Shown here piece after piece: positions 1 through 7,881 of a stretch of DNA of 64,000 nucleotides (position 1 is its first letter; every line of letters begins with the position of its first letter). The stretch comes from Microbacterium sp. SSM24 (GTDB taxonomy: Bacteria > Actinomycetota > Actinomycetes > Actinomycetales > Microbacteriaceae). The stretch is from positions 2,356,001 to 2,420,000 of the forward strand of contig NZ_JAPDNQ010000001.1 in assembly GCF_025989145.1 (NCBI RefSeq), in the 5' to 3' direction. Both the position numbers and the translations under genes were made by a program. The notes under the pieces are model-generated. The model was not told the DNA's origin. It did no database searches and saw only the letters and a list, made by a program, of their open reading frames with translations.

Positions 1-274
1 CTGGTCGTGTGGGCGGTGTGGAGCACGCGGTAGCAGCCGCGTCGAGGAGCGCACATCGCGGGGTGGGGCGGAGAGTGGATGCCGCGGCATCCGGAATCAC
101 CACCCTGCGGGCCGCGCGATCGCCGTACTTCGCGCGATATGCGGCCTCGACCACGGCGGCACCGCGGAGGATTCCACACTCGGCGCCAGGCGGTCGGGGA
201 ACCGCTTCCCATCTGGCAGGGTGGAACCGTGCGCGCGGACGCCGCCGCCCGCCTTGTGCCTGAAGGAGTCGCCC

Positions 275-1900
275 ATGGAGGTCGCCGGAGTCATCGGCAT
301 CCTGACCATCGTCGGTATCGCGGTCGTCGCCGTGATCATCGTCGGACTGATCACGCTGCTGTTCGCCCGAAGCTGGATCAAGGTCGCGCGCGCCGACGAG
401 GCGCTGGTCATCTCGGGACGCAAGCAGAAGGTGCAGAGCACCGTGATCGGCGTCGACGGCTCCAGCCGGTCCGAGATGTCGGAGTCGCCCGTCACGGTGA
501 TCGTCAACGGCAAGTCCCTGGTCAACCCGATCACCCAGCGGCACGAGATCATCTCGCTGCGCTCGCGGCAGGTGTCGCTGAACGCCGAAGCCCAGTCGCT
601 CGACAACGTCACCCTGAACGTCGATGGAGTGGCGATCGTCAAGATCGGCTCCGACCCGCTGTTCGTCCGCCGCGCGGCCGAGCGCTTCGCGTCGCAGGAC
701 AAGGCGATCGAGCAGTTCACGACCGAGCAGCTCGAGGGTGCCCTTCGCGGCATCGTCGCGACCCTCTCGGTGGTTGAGCTCATGCGGGAGCGCAAGAAGT
801 TCTCCGACCAGATCGCCGCCGATGTCTCGCACGAGCTCGCCGAGCAGGGCCTCATCCTCGACTCGTTCCAGATCAAGGGCATCACCGACGCCGTGGGCTA
901 CATCCGGTCGCTCGGTGCGCCCGAGATCCAGGCGAAGCGGCAGTCGGCCGAGATCGCGCAGACGAACGCCGACCGCGCGATCAACCAGAAGATCATCGCC
1001 AACCAGGAGGCGAACCTCGTCGAGCAGACCGCGCTCGACACCAACACAGCGAACGCCAACGCCGGCGTCGGCCGTGCGCGTGCCGAGGCTGAGAAGGCCG
1101 AGGAGCTCGCGCGGGCCAAGGCCGAGCAGGCGGTGCTCCAGCAGCAGGCCGAGAACAAGCAGGCTCAGCTGGATGCCGACGTCAAGCGCGTCGCCGATGC
1201 ACAGCGATACGAGGCCGAGACCCGCGCCCAGGCCGAGCTCTACACGCGAGAGCGCTCCGCCGAGGCCGCCGCGATCGAGCAGGTCAAGCAGGCCGAAGCC
1301 CGCACCCGTATCGCCGAGCAGCAGGCCGAGGCCGACAAGGCCCGCGCCGCCGGTGAGGCCACGGCAGCCGAGGCGAAGGCCGCGGGTGAGGCGGCGGCAC
1401 TGCGCTCGCTCGCCGATGCCGAGGCATCCGCTCGCCGTCTTCGCGCCCAGGCCGAGGCCGACGCGATCCGTGCCGAGGGTGAGGCCCGCGCGCGTGCGCT
1501 CGAGGCCGAGGCCGAGGCGATCGCGTCGAACCAGGAGGCCTTCCTCTCGCAGCGCGTGCTCGACGTTCTGCCGTCGATCATGGCCGAGTTCGCCAAGGGC
1601 TACGCCGCGATCGGCAACGTCTCGATCATCGGCGGGTCCGACGACGGCGCCACCGGCGTCATCGGAGGCGACAGCGCCAAGGCGATGCGGTCGGTCTTCG
1701 ACAGCGTGGAGGCGGCCACTGGGCTCGACCTCGCCGCGATCATCCAGGGTCAGGCCGTCGGCCGCGGCATCGGCGCCGGAATCTCCGACGTCGCGACGGC
1801 GAAGGCGACCTCGTCGGATGGCGCTGCGTCCGGTCGTGCGAAGAAGGCACCGCGCGCGGCGGCGAACGGCGAGGTCGCGGCACCCGAGACCGCGCAGTAG
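275..1900 (+). CDS. Flotillin-like SPFH/band-7 membrane protein
   Basis: 541 residues if started at the ATG at 275, which has a GAAGGAG ribosome site 6-12 bases upstream; the open frame reaches back to 221 but that part looks non-coding. Residues about 3-30 are one hydrophobic helix. Residues about 35-205 form the SPFH domain. Residues about 205-430 are a long Ala/Glu/Gln/Arg-rich coiled coil with repeated AEA-type heptads, and about 430-510 is the flotillin C-terminal part. A basic, low-complexity tail follows. Flotillins oligomerise on the inner face of the membrane and organise lipid microdomains; the exact client here is unknown. It lies upstream of a lipase and a caspase-like ATPase, but a separate promoter at 1953-1980 suggests it is not strictly co-transcribed with them. 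Family call is firm; the link to the downstream genes is inference. Confidence 0.9.
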   Translation: MEVAGVIGILTIVGIAVVAVIIVGLITLLFARSWIKVARADEALVISGRKQKVQSTVIGVDGSSRSEMSESPVTVIVNGKSLVNPITQRHEIISLRSRQVSLNAEAQSLDNVTLNVDGVAIVKIGSDPLFVRRAAERFASQDKAIEQFTTEQLEGALRGIVATLSVVELMRERKKFSDQIAADVSHELAEQGLILDSFQIKGITDAVGYIRSLGAPEIQAKRQSAEIAQTNADRAINQKIIANQEANLVEQTALDTNTANANAGVGRARAEAEKAEELARAKAEQAVLQQQAENKQAQLDADVKRVADAQRYEAETRAQAELYTRERSAEAAAIEQVKQAEARTRIAEQQAEADKARAAGEATAAEAKAAGEAAALRSLADAEASARRLRAQAEADAIRAEGEARARALEAEAEAIASNQEAFLSQRVLDVLPSIMAEFAKGYAAIGNVSIIGGSDDGATGVIGGDSAKAMRSVFDSVEAATGLDLAAIIQGQAVGRGIGAGISDVATAKATSSDGAASGRAKKAPRAAANGEVAAPETAQ

Positions 1901-1952
1901 CGGGGCGCCGCTCGGCCCACGCGGGTCCGGGCGGCGCGACAGCGGAGGGCTG

Positions 1953-1980
1953 TTGCTCTGCGCCCCCAGCGCCCTATCAT
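1953..1980 (+). promoter_or_regulatory. Predicted sigma-A promoter for the lipase/caspase unit
   Basis: A -35-like TTGCTC at 1953-1958 and a -10-like TATCAT at 1975-1980 are separated by 16 bases. Transcription would begin near 1987, about 50 bases before the TTG start at 2037. It would let the lipase-caspase pair be expressed apart from the flotillin gene. Confidence 0.4.
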
Positions 1981-2036
1981 CTGGCTCAGGGACAAGCTTC
2001 GTCCGGCGTCCCATCTCTGGGGTTGGGGGGACGGCG

Positions 2037-3413
2037 TTGGATGACCTTGTCGTGATCGTGCCCGGCATCCTGGGCTCGACGCTCCACAAGAACGGCGTGC
2101 CGGCCTGGGAGCGCTCGGCGGGAGCGGTCGTGAATGCCGTGCGCACGTTCGGTCGCAGCATCCGGGATCTGCAACTGCCGGAAGGGATCGGTGACGCGGC
2201 TCCGGACGACGGAGTCGAGCCGGTCGAGATCATGCCCGACTTCCACGTTCTGCCCGGCGTGTGGACCCCTGCCCGCGGCTACTCGAGGGTCATCGAATGG
2301 GCGGCGGCGACGCTCCATGCGATTCCGAGCACCGACGACCGGGCGGGGAGCCTGATGCTCTTCCCCTACGACTGGCGACTGTCGAACCGATACAACGGCG
2401 AGCGTCTCGCCCGCGAGGTCGAGCGGTCGCTGTCGCGATGGCGCGACTCGCATCGCTCGCGCCGCGATGCGCAGGTGGTCTTCCTCTGCCACTCGATGGG
2501 CGGGCTGGTGGCCCGTTGGGCGATCCAGCAGTGCGGCCTCGCCGAGGTCACGAAGCGCCTCGTGACGATCGGCACGCCCCATCGCGGCTCGGTGAACGCG
2601 CTCACGCAGTTGGTGAACGGCATTCGCAAGGGTCCGGCGCCGTTCGCGCTCGACCTGACTCAGTTCGCGCGGAGTCTCCCGTCGCTGCATCAGCTGCTGC
2701 CGCAGTACGCGTGCATGGATGCCGGAGCCGGCCTTCGCCGAGTCGACGAGACCCCGCTGCCCGACCTGTCGTCCGCGATGATCGCCGACGCGGTGCAGTT
2801 TCATCGGTCGCTCGACGCAGACGCTCAGTGGTGGAGCCGAGGATTCCGGTTCCTGCCGGTGCATGGTCAGAAGCAGGACACCGCGACCACCGCGTCGCTG
2901 ATGAACGGCGCGATCGTCGCGCATTCGACGATCAAGGAGCGCAACGAGTGGGGCGACGGGACGGTTCCGACCCTCGCGGCGACCCCGATCGGATACCCGG
3001 TGGACGGCGACGCTGTGTTCCATGTCACGGACCAGCACGGGAGTCTGACCGGGAACAGCGGGCTGCTCGACCACCTCGAGGGGGTTCTGACGGCGAATCC
3101 GGTCCAGCACATGGGGCCGCCCCGAGTTGCGATCAGCGTGAGCGCCGAACCGGTGATCGAGGCGGGGAGCGACATCCGGGTCACCGTCGCGGTGCCGGAC
3201 GGCGAGACTGTACCGCTCGAGGCGGTTCTGAACCGCCCGGGCGGCGCGAGGGTCCGAACCGAGCGGCTGCTCGCCACGAACGGCACGATGAGCGCGGCCT
3301 TTCGCTCCCCGGACGCCGGGGGGTATGAGATCGTCGTGCGCGGCGCGACACCATCGGCGCGTTCGGTCGTCAGCGAGGTCACCGCCTCCACCTTCGTCTG
3401 GGACGAGCAATGA
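2037..3413 (+). CDS. LCAT-like alpha/beta-hydrolase (lipase/acyltransferase) with C-terminal beta domain
   Basis: 458 residues from the TTG at 2037, chosen because a G-rich ribosome site (about 2025-2030) precedes it and the recognisable fold (DLVVIVPGILGS) begins immediately; the long open frame further upstream overlaps the flotillin gene and is a shadow. The nucleophile elbow is FLCHSMGGLVARW with Ser153. An oxyanion-type PGILGS segment lies at the N-terminus and a late GDGTVP motif carries the acidic residue, as in lecithin:cholesterol acyltransferase-like hydrolases. Residues about 362-455 look like an Ig-like beta sandwich, perhaps for target recognition. There is no obvious signal peptide, so it probably acts in the cytoplasm on membrane lipids. 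Its stop codon overlaps the next start (ATGA at 3410-3413), so it is translationally coupled to the caspase-ATPase. Substrate is unknown. Confidence 0.8.
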   Translation: MDDLVVIVPGILGSTLHKNGVPAWERSAGAVVNAVRTFGRSIRDLQLPEGIGDAAPDDGVEPVEIMPDFHVLPGVWTPARGYSRVIEWAAATLHAIPSTDDRAGSLMLFPYDWRLSNRYNGERLAREVERSLSRWRDSHRSRRDAQVVFLCHSMGGLVARWAIQQCGLAEVTKRLVTIGTPHRGSVNALTQLVNGIRKGPAPFALDLTQFARSLPSLHQLLPQYACMDAGAGLRRVDETPLPDLSSAMIADAVQFHRSLDADAQWWSRGFRFLPVHGQKQDTATTASLMNGAIVAHSTIKERNEWGDGTVPTLAATPIGYPVDGDAVFHVTDQHGSLTGNSGLLDHLEGVLTANPVQHMGPPRVAISVSAEPVIEAGSDIRVTVAVPDGETVPLEAVLNRPGGARVRTERLLATNGTMSAAFRSPDAGGYEIVVRGATPSARSVVSEVTASTFVWDEQ

Positions 3414-6400
3414 GCGGCGAGATGCAGACGGGCCCGCACGCCCGGTTCATCGGAGTCGGAGTCTCGTCCTACGACGACACGCACTTCGACGAACTGCCGG
3501 ACGTCGCGAACGAGATCGAGGAGTTCGCCCGGATCCTGACCTCCCTCGGCGTCGAGTCGATCGTGGTTCCCGGGCTGGGCGAGTACGACATTCATCAGCG
3601 CCTGAACGAGACGCTCGTTCCCGGGGCGACGCCCGATCCATCGTCGCTCGTCATCATCTGGACGGGGCACGCGGATCTCCCTCCGGTCGGCGGGCTGCGG
3701 CTGGTCGCGAAGGACTCGGTGCCTGAGCGGCAGGCCCTCCTGTCGCCCGCGCAAGTCGTCGGCGCGGCGCTCGCGACGGGCGCGGGTCAGATCCTCGTCG
3801 TCTTCGACACCTGCTACTCCGGAGCAGGAGCGATGCGGGCGCTCGCGACGGCGGATGAATGGAGCCAGAACGCGGGCCCGACGACGCCCCGCAACTGGAT
3901 CGGCTACGTCAGCTCCGCGATGCATTGGGAGCAGGCGAAGAGCGGCCGCCTCGCGGGTGAGCTGCGTCGCATTCTGCGCGAGGGCGCGCGCGGCGACTCC
4001 GACGACGTCACCTTCCTCTGGAGCGAGCACAAGCAATGGGTGACAGGCAGCGACATCATTTCGACGCTCCAGGCCGAATGGCCCGACGCCGACACGCAGA
4101 CGCCGCTGTTCGTGCAATCCGGCTGGTCCCGTGCCTTGATCCCGAACCCCCGTTTCGCACGCGGTGCGCCACCCCGTGTCGTCGCGCACCTCCTCAAGGC
4201 CGCACGCGGGGGCTCGACCGAGGACGAGACCTGGTACTTCAGCGGCCGCCACCGGATCGTCGAGCACGTCGTGGGATGGCTCTCGCATACGCCGTCGGGT
4301 GTGCTGGTCGTCACCGGCCCGGCGGGGAGCGGGAAGTCGGCGGTGCTGGGACTTCTCGCGTCGCTGTCGAATCCCGGGGAGCGCGAGGTCCTCCTCGCCC
4401 AGCGTGACATCGACTACCCCGACCCAGGCGTGGGGAGCATCGATGCCGTCGTCTACGCGCGAGGGGCGACCGTCGATGACATCGCGAGCCAACTGGACGA
4501 ACAGTTGTTCGGCAAGGGGCGGAAGCAGAAGGCGCCGCGATCGGTAGCGGAATTCATGACGAGGCTGAAGAGCATCGACGAGCCTCCCGCCGTGATCATC
4601 GACGGCCTCGATGAGGCGGTCGACGTGGCTGAGATCATCAACACGCTCATCAACCCACTGAGCTTGCAAGCGCGAGTTCTGATCGGAACACGGTCGATCC
4701 CTTCGGCGGACGGTGATCTCCTCACCCGCATGCAGCCGGATCCCGCGAGCGTGCTCGACGTCGTCGAGATGTCGAACGATGAGGACGACATCAGAGAGTA
4801 CGTGGAGCGCCGACTTCGCGCTGTCGACGCACCGCAGATGGATGTCGAGGCCGTCGCGGCGGCTGTCGCGACCCACGCGATGGACGACGCCGACGGTCGA
4901 TTCCTGCTCGCCTACCTCGAGACCACTGAGCTTCGTCGTCGACCCGTCGACACCTCTGTGGAGGGCTGGGCGCAGGCTCTGAGCGTCAACCTTTCGACCG
5001 GAGTCGATGACGCACTCAGCGGGCTGGACGAGCTCACGCGTGACGGCCTTCCCATCGCGGGCGGCATGCGGACTCTGCTCTCGGCGTTGGCATGGGGCGC
5101 CGGCTCGGGTCTGCCGGCGGACGTGTGGAGCCTGATAGCGAATGCGCTGTCGGACGACGCGCCTTTCGAGCTTCGCGACGTGTATCGCGTCCTGAGCATC
5201 GCGAGCGCGTACATCGTGGAGGCGGGCGCGTTCGGCGACGCCGTCTACCGCCTTGCGCACGCGATCCTCGCCGAGCGACTTCGCGACCGAGGCACGGAGA
5301 GCAGCGATGCGCCACTCCGAATCGCTCGAGCGCTCGCCGATGCGTTCCTCGCGCTCGGTCCAACCGTTGCGGAGGACAGCCCCTACCTGAGGCAGAACCT
5401 GTGGCGGCACTGCGCAGACGCCCTACTCCCCGGGATCGAGATCCTCGAGGCGGTGGCCGGCCGATCGGATCTCGACTTCCGCGAGGATCTCGCGAAGGCG
5501 AACGCCCACGTTGCCCGCGCGCTCTCCGAATCGGGAAGCCCTCACGACGCTGTTCGCCTTGGTGAGACCGCCGAAGCGCTGTTCACTGAACTCGCCGAAG
5601 AGAATCCGGACAACTACCTGCAACTCGCGGCCGTGCTTCTGTCCTCCGGCGCAACTCAGTTCGTCCTCGAGGACACGCGGGCCGCCGAATCCATACTCGA
5701 ACGAGCGGTCCGGCTCATTCGGGCGATCGTCGACGTGGACGAAAGCTATAGCCCCGCTCTTGTCAGTGCGCTTCGCGCGCTCGCCGGGGCACAAGTCGGC
5801 AACGAGGATCTGGCGGGCGCGAGTGAGAGCTTCGGGGAGGCGGCGGCGGTCCTCGAGCGCCTCGCGGCGAGCGATCGGGCCAGTGCGCGAGCATACGCGG
5901 ACACGCTGATCGATCTGGGTCGTACGCTCAACGAGGCGCACGGCTACGAGTCTGCGGCGAAAGCGATCGAAAAGGCGATCGCGGTCATACTGGACCTCGA
6001 CTCTGAGTCGGTGAGCAGCGGACGCGCCCTCGCTGTCAGTCGGTCAGAGCTGGCTCGTGCCTATTTCGCACTTGATCGGCCATCCGACGGGCTCGAGCAA
6101 TCCGAGCGCGTTGTCGATTTCTACGCGAGTCTCGGCGATCGCGGAAACGTCGCGGACGGGATGTCACTGTTCTCGGCGCGGCTGGACCTCGCGGTCGGAT
6201 ACATGCGAGTGGAAGATCTCGCGAAGGCCGCTGAGGTGCTGGACGCCCTTATCGATCAGGCCGGCGACCCTCCGTACGCGAATGAGATCGTGCGACGCGC
6301 GATGCGGGATGTGCTCATTCCGCGAGCTCTCATCCTCATCGCTCAGGGTGAGGATGCTCGCGCCCTGGGGTTTCTGATGCCGGCGATGGCACTGCTACGC

Positions 6401-7759
6401 GACGCCGACGAAGACGACCGCGCGCGACGAAAACTTGCTGATGCACTGGTGACCGCGGCGGGAATCCACGCACGGAGCGACCGCCCGGCCGAGGCGATCG
6501 GGGCGTTGCAGGAATCACTGGGCCTGATGTCCACCCTTCCCGTCGACGAGGCGTCGCACCTCGAGCAGGTCGTGGACGCACTTCGCCTCCAGGGCGAGTT
6601 GTTCGAGGCCGCCGAGGGTCCGTGTCCTCCCATCCCGCCGATGTCCGCTGTCCTCTCGAATGCTCGCACCCTGACCGCTAGCCACCCCGCCCTTCAAGAC
6701 ACCTACGCGAGCCTTCTGGCAGCGGTCGTCAAGACCCGTGAGTCGGGGCAGCAGCCGCCTGACGCGGAGGTCGCTGGCGCGCTCGACGAGCTGGACGATC
6801 TCGCGGCACGACAACCCTCCGTCAGGTCGTCGCTCGTGCAAGCGCAGTTGGCGATTGTGCAGCGAGAGATTCGATTGTCGCAACTCGCCAGCGCCGTTCC
6901 ACGCATGCAACGGATTGCGTCCGTTACGCGGGAGCTCGCGGCGGAAGACCCAGAACGGTTCGGCGCACTGAGTTCACAGCTCTCGACGACCGCGGGCTTC
7001 TTCGCAGCCGTAGCCTGGGCCTGGGACGACGCCATTGTCTGGCTGACGGAGGCCATCGAGGTTCTGCGCGGATTGGCTGTGACGGACGAGTCGCAGTTGC
7101 CCGCGCTGGCCACGGCGCTTGCAACCCTTGCCGGGGGGCTCGACGAGACCGGTCGGACTGACGAAGCCCTCCACGTCGCCGAGGAGTCGCTGGCGATACA
7201 GCAGGATGCATTCGCGCGGGGTCTGGAGGTCAAGCCGGTCGACCTCGTCGTGTCGCGGTTCTCCGTGGCGTCGTTTGAAGTCGCGCTCGGACTGCCCGGG
7301 GACGGCGAGGCGCGCGCTCGCGCCGCAGTCGCGGAGCTTCGCGAGGCATGGCAGACTGACCCGGCCGTGCGGGCCTCTATCGCCGGTCCGCTCAACGAGC
7401 TCGGTCGGCTTCTCGTGGACTCCGACGAGGCGATCGGCTGGCTTGAAGAGTCGGTCGAGCTCCTGCGTGAGGAACTGATCGGGGAAGTGAATCTCCGTAC
7501 GGTCTATCTGGTGGCGTCGCTGAACCTCGCCGGCGGATATGTTGCGCACGGGAGAATGGAAGAGGGGCTTCGCGTTGCTCTCGACGCCATCGAGTTCGCA
7601 CGCGAATGGCACCTTCCACCTGTGACCGCGTTGAGTGACCTGAGACAGCTGCGACACCTCGCCGACCGTGTCGAGGCGAGCGCGCACGGTCAGGCCCTCG
7701 ACGCATGGGGCCCGGTGCTGGTCGCGGCGGGACGGAGGGGCTGGCCTGCGGAGGAATAG
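3410..7759 (+). CDS. Caspase-like protease fused to STAND/NACHT-type ATPase and TPR array
   Basis: 1449 residues. Residues about 10-240 are a caspase-like (peptidase C14, clan CD) domain: the catalytic His is H87 in IIWTGHAD and the Cys is C135 in VVFDTCYSG, each after a hydrophobic strand as the family requires. Residues about 275-560 are a P-loop ATPase with Walker A GPAGSGKS (303-310) and Walker B VIIDGLDEA (395-403), of the STAND/NACHT/AAA kind. From about 640 to the end is a long alpha-helical, TPR-like array with repeated Ala/Leu/Gly-rich helix pairs. The architecture (effector protease, NTPase switch, superstructure sensor) is that of bacterial NLR-like conflict proteins. It overlaps the lipase gene by four bases and is followed 122 bases later by a membrane hydrolase. 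Domain calls are firm; a role in immunity or programmed death is inference. Confidence 0.85.
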   Translation: MSGEMQTGPHARFIGVGVSSYDDTHFDELPDVANEIEEFARILTSLGVESIVVPGLGEYDIHQRLNETLVPGATPDPSSLVIIWTGHADLPPVGGLRLVAKDSVPERQALLSPAQVVGAALATGAGQILVVFDTCYSGAGAMRALATADEWSQNAGPTTPRNWIGYVSSAMHWEQAKSGRLAGELRRILREGARGDSDDVTFLWSEHKQWVTGSDIISTLQAEWPDADTQTPLFVQSGWSRALIPNPRFARGAPPRVVAHLLKAARGGSTEDETWYFSGRHRIVEHVVGWLSHTPSGVLVVTGPAGSGKSAVLGLLASLSNPGEREVLLAQRDIDYPDPGVGSIDAVVYARGATVDDIASQLDEQLFGKGRKQKAPRSVAEFMTRLKSIDEPPAVIIDGLDEAVDVAEIINTLINPLSLQARVLIGTRSIPSADGDLLTRMQPDPASVLDVVEMSNDEDDIREYVERRLRAVDAPQMDVEAVAAAVATHAMDDADGRFLLAYLETTELRRRPVDTSVEGWAQALSVNLSTGVDDALSGLDELTRDGLPIAGGMRTLLSALAWGAGSGLPADVWSLIANALSDDAPFELRDVYRVLSIASAYIVEAGAFGDAVYRLAHAILAERLRDRGTESSDAPLRIARALADAFLALGPTVAEDSPYLRQNLWRHCADALLPGIEILEAVAGRSDLDFREDLAKANAHVARALSESGSPHDAVRLGETAEALFTELAEENPDNYLQLAAVLLSSGATQFVLEDTRAAESILERAVRLIRAIVDVDESYSPALVSALRALAGAQVGNEDLAGASESFGEAAAVLERLAASDRASARAYADTLIDLGRTLNEAHGYESAAKAIEKAIAVILDLDSESVSSGRALAVSRSELARAYFALDRPSDGLEQSERVVDFYASLGDRGNVADGMSLFSARLDLAVGYMRVEDLAKAAEVLDALIDQAGDPPYANEIVRRAMRDVLIPRALILIAQGEDARALGFLMPAMALLRDADEDDRARRKLADALVTAAGIHARSDRPAEAIGALQESLGLMSTLPVDEASHLEQVVDALRLQGELFEAAEGPCPPIPPMSAVLSNARTLTASHPALQDTYASLLAAVVKTRESGQQPPDAEVAGALDELDDLAARQPSVRSSLVQAQLAIVQREIRLSQLASAVPRMQRIASVTRELAAEDPERFGALSSQLSTTAGFFAAVAWAWDDAIVWLTEAIEVLRGLAVTDESQLPALATALATLAGGLDETGRTDEALHVAEESLAIQQDAFARGLEVKPVDLVVSRFSVASFEVALGLPGDGEARARAAVAELREAWQTDPAVRASIAGPLNELGRLLVDSDEAIGWLEESVELLREELIGEVNLRTVYLVASLNLAGGYVAHGRMEEGLRVALDAIEFAREWHLPPVTALSDLRQLRHLADRVEASAHGQALDAWGPVLVAAGRRGWPAEE

Positions 7760-7881
7760 GCCTTGCGCCCGGGACCGAGACCGACGAGCGCGAACGGAAA
7801 GTATCAGCGCGTCGCGGCATCCCTCTCCGCAGTATCATCGTGCCAACATCCGGCGCCACCGACGCTTCCGGAGAGGTGTTC

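Noticed and set aside
1..274. A gene at the left window edge
   Set aside because: Open frames are present but none has a ribosome site or recognisable protein; any upstream gene lies outside the window.
624..2036. Upstream extension of the lipase frame across the flotillin gene
   Set aside because: The extension is Arg/Ser-rich frame shadow with no protein character; the lipase fold begins at 2037.
2867..5410. Long minus-strand open frame opposite the lipase and caspase genes
   Set aside because: Arg-rich shadow of the coding strand; no motif and no start signal.
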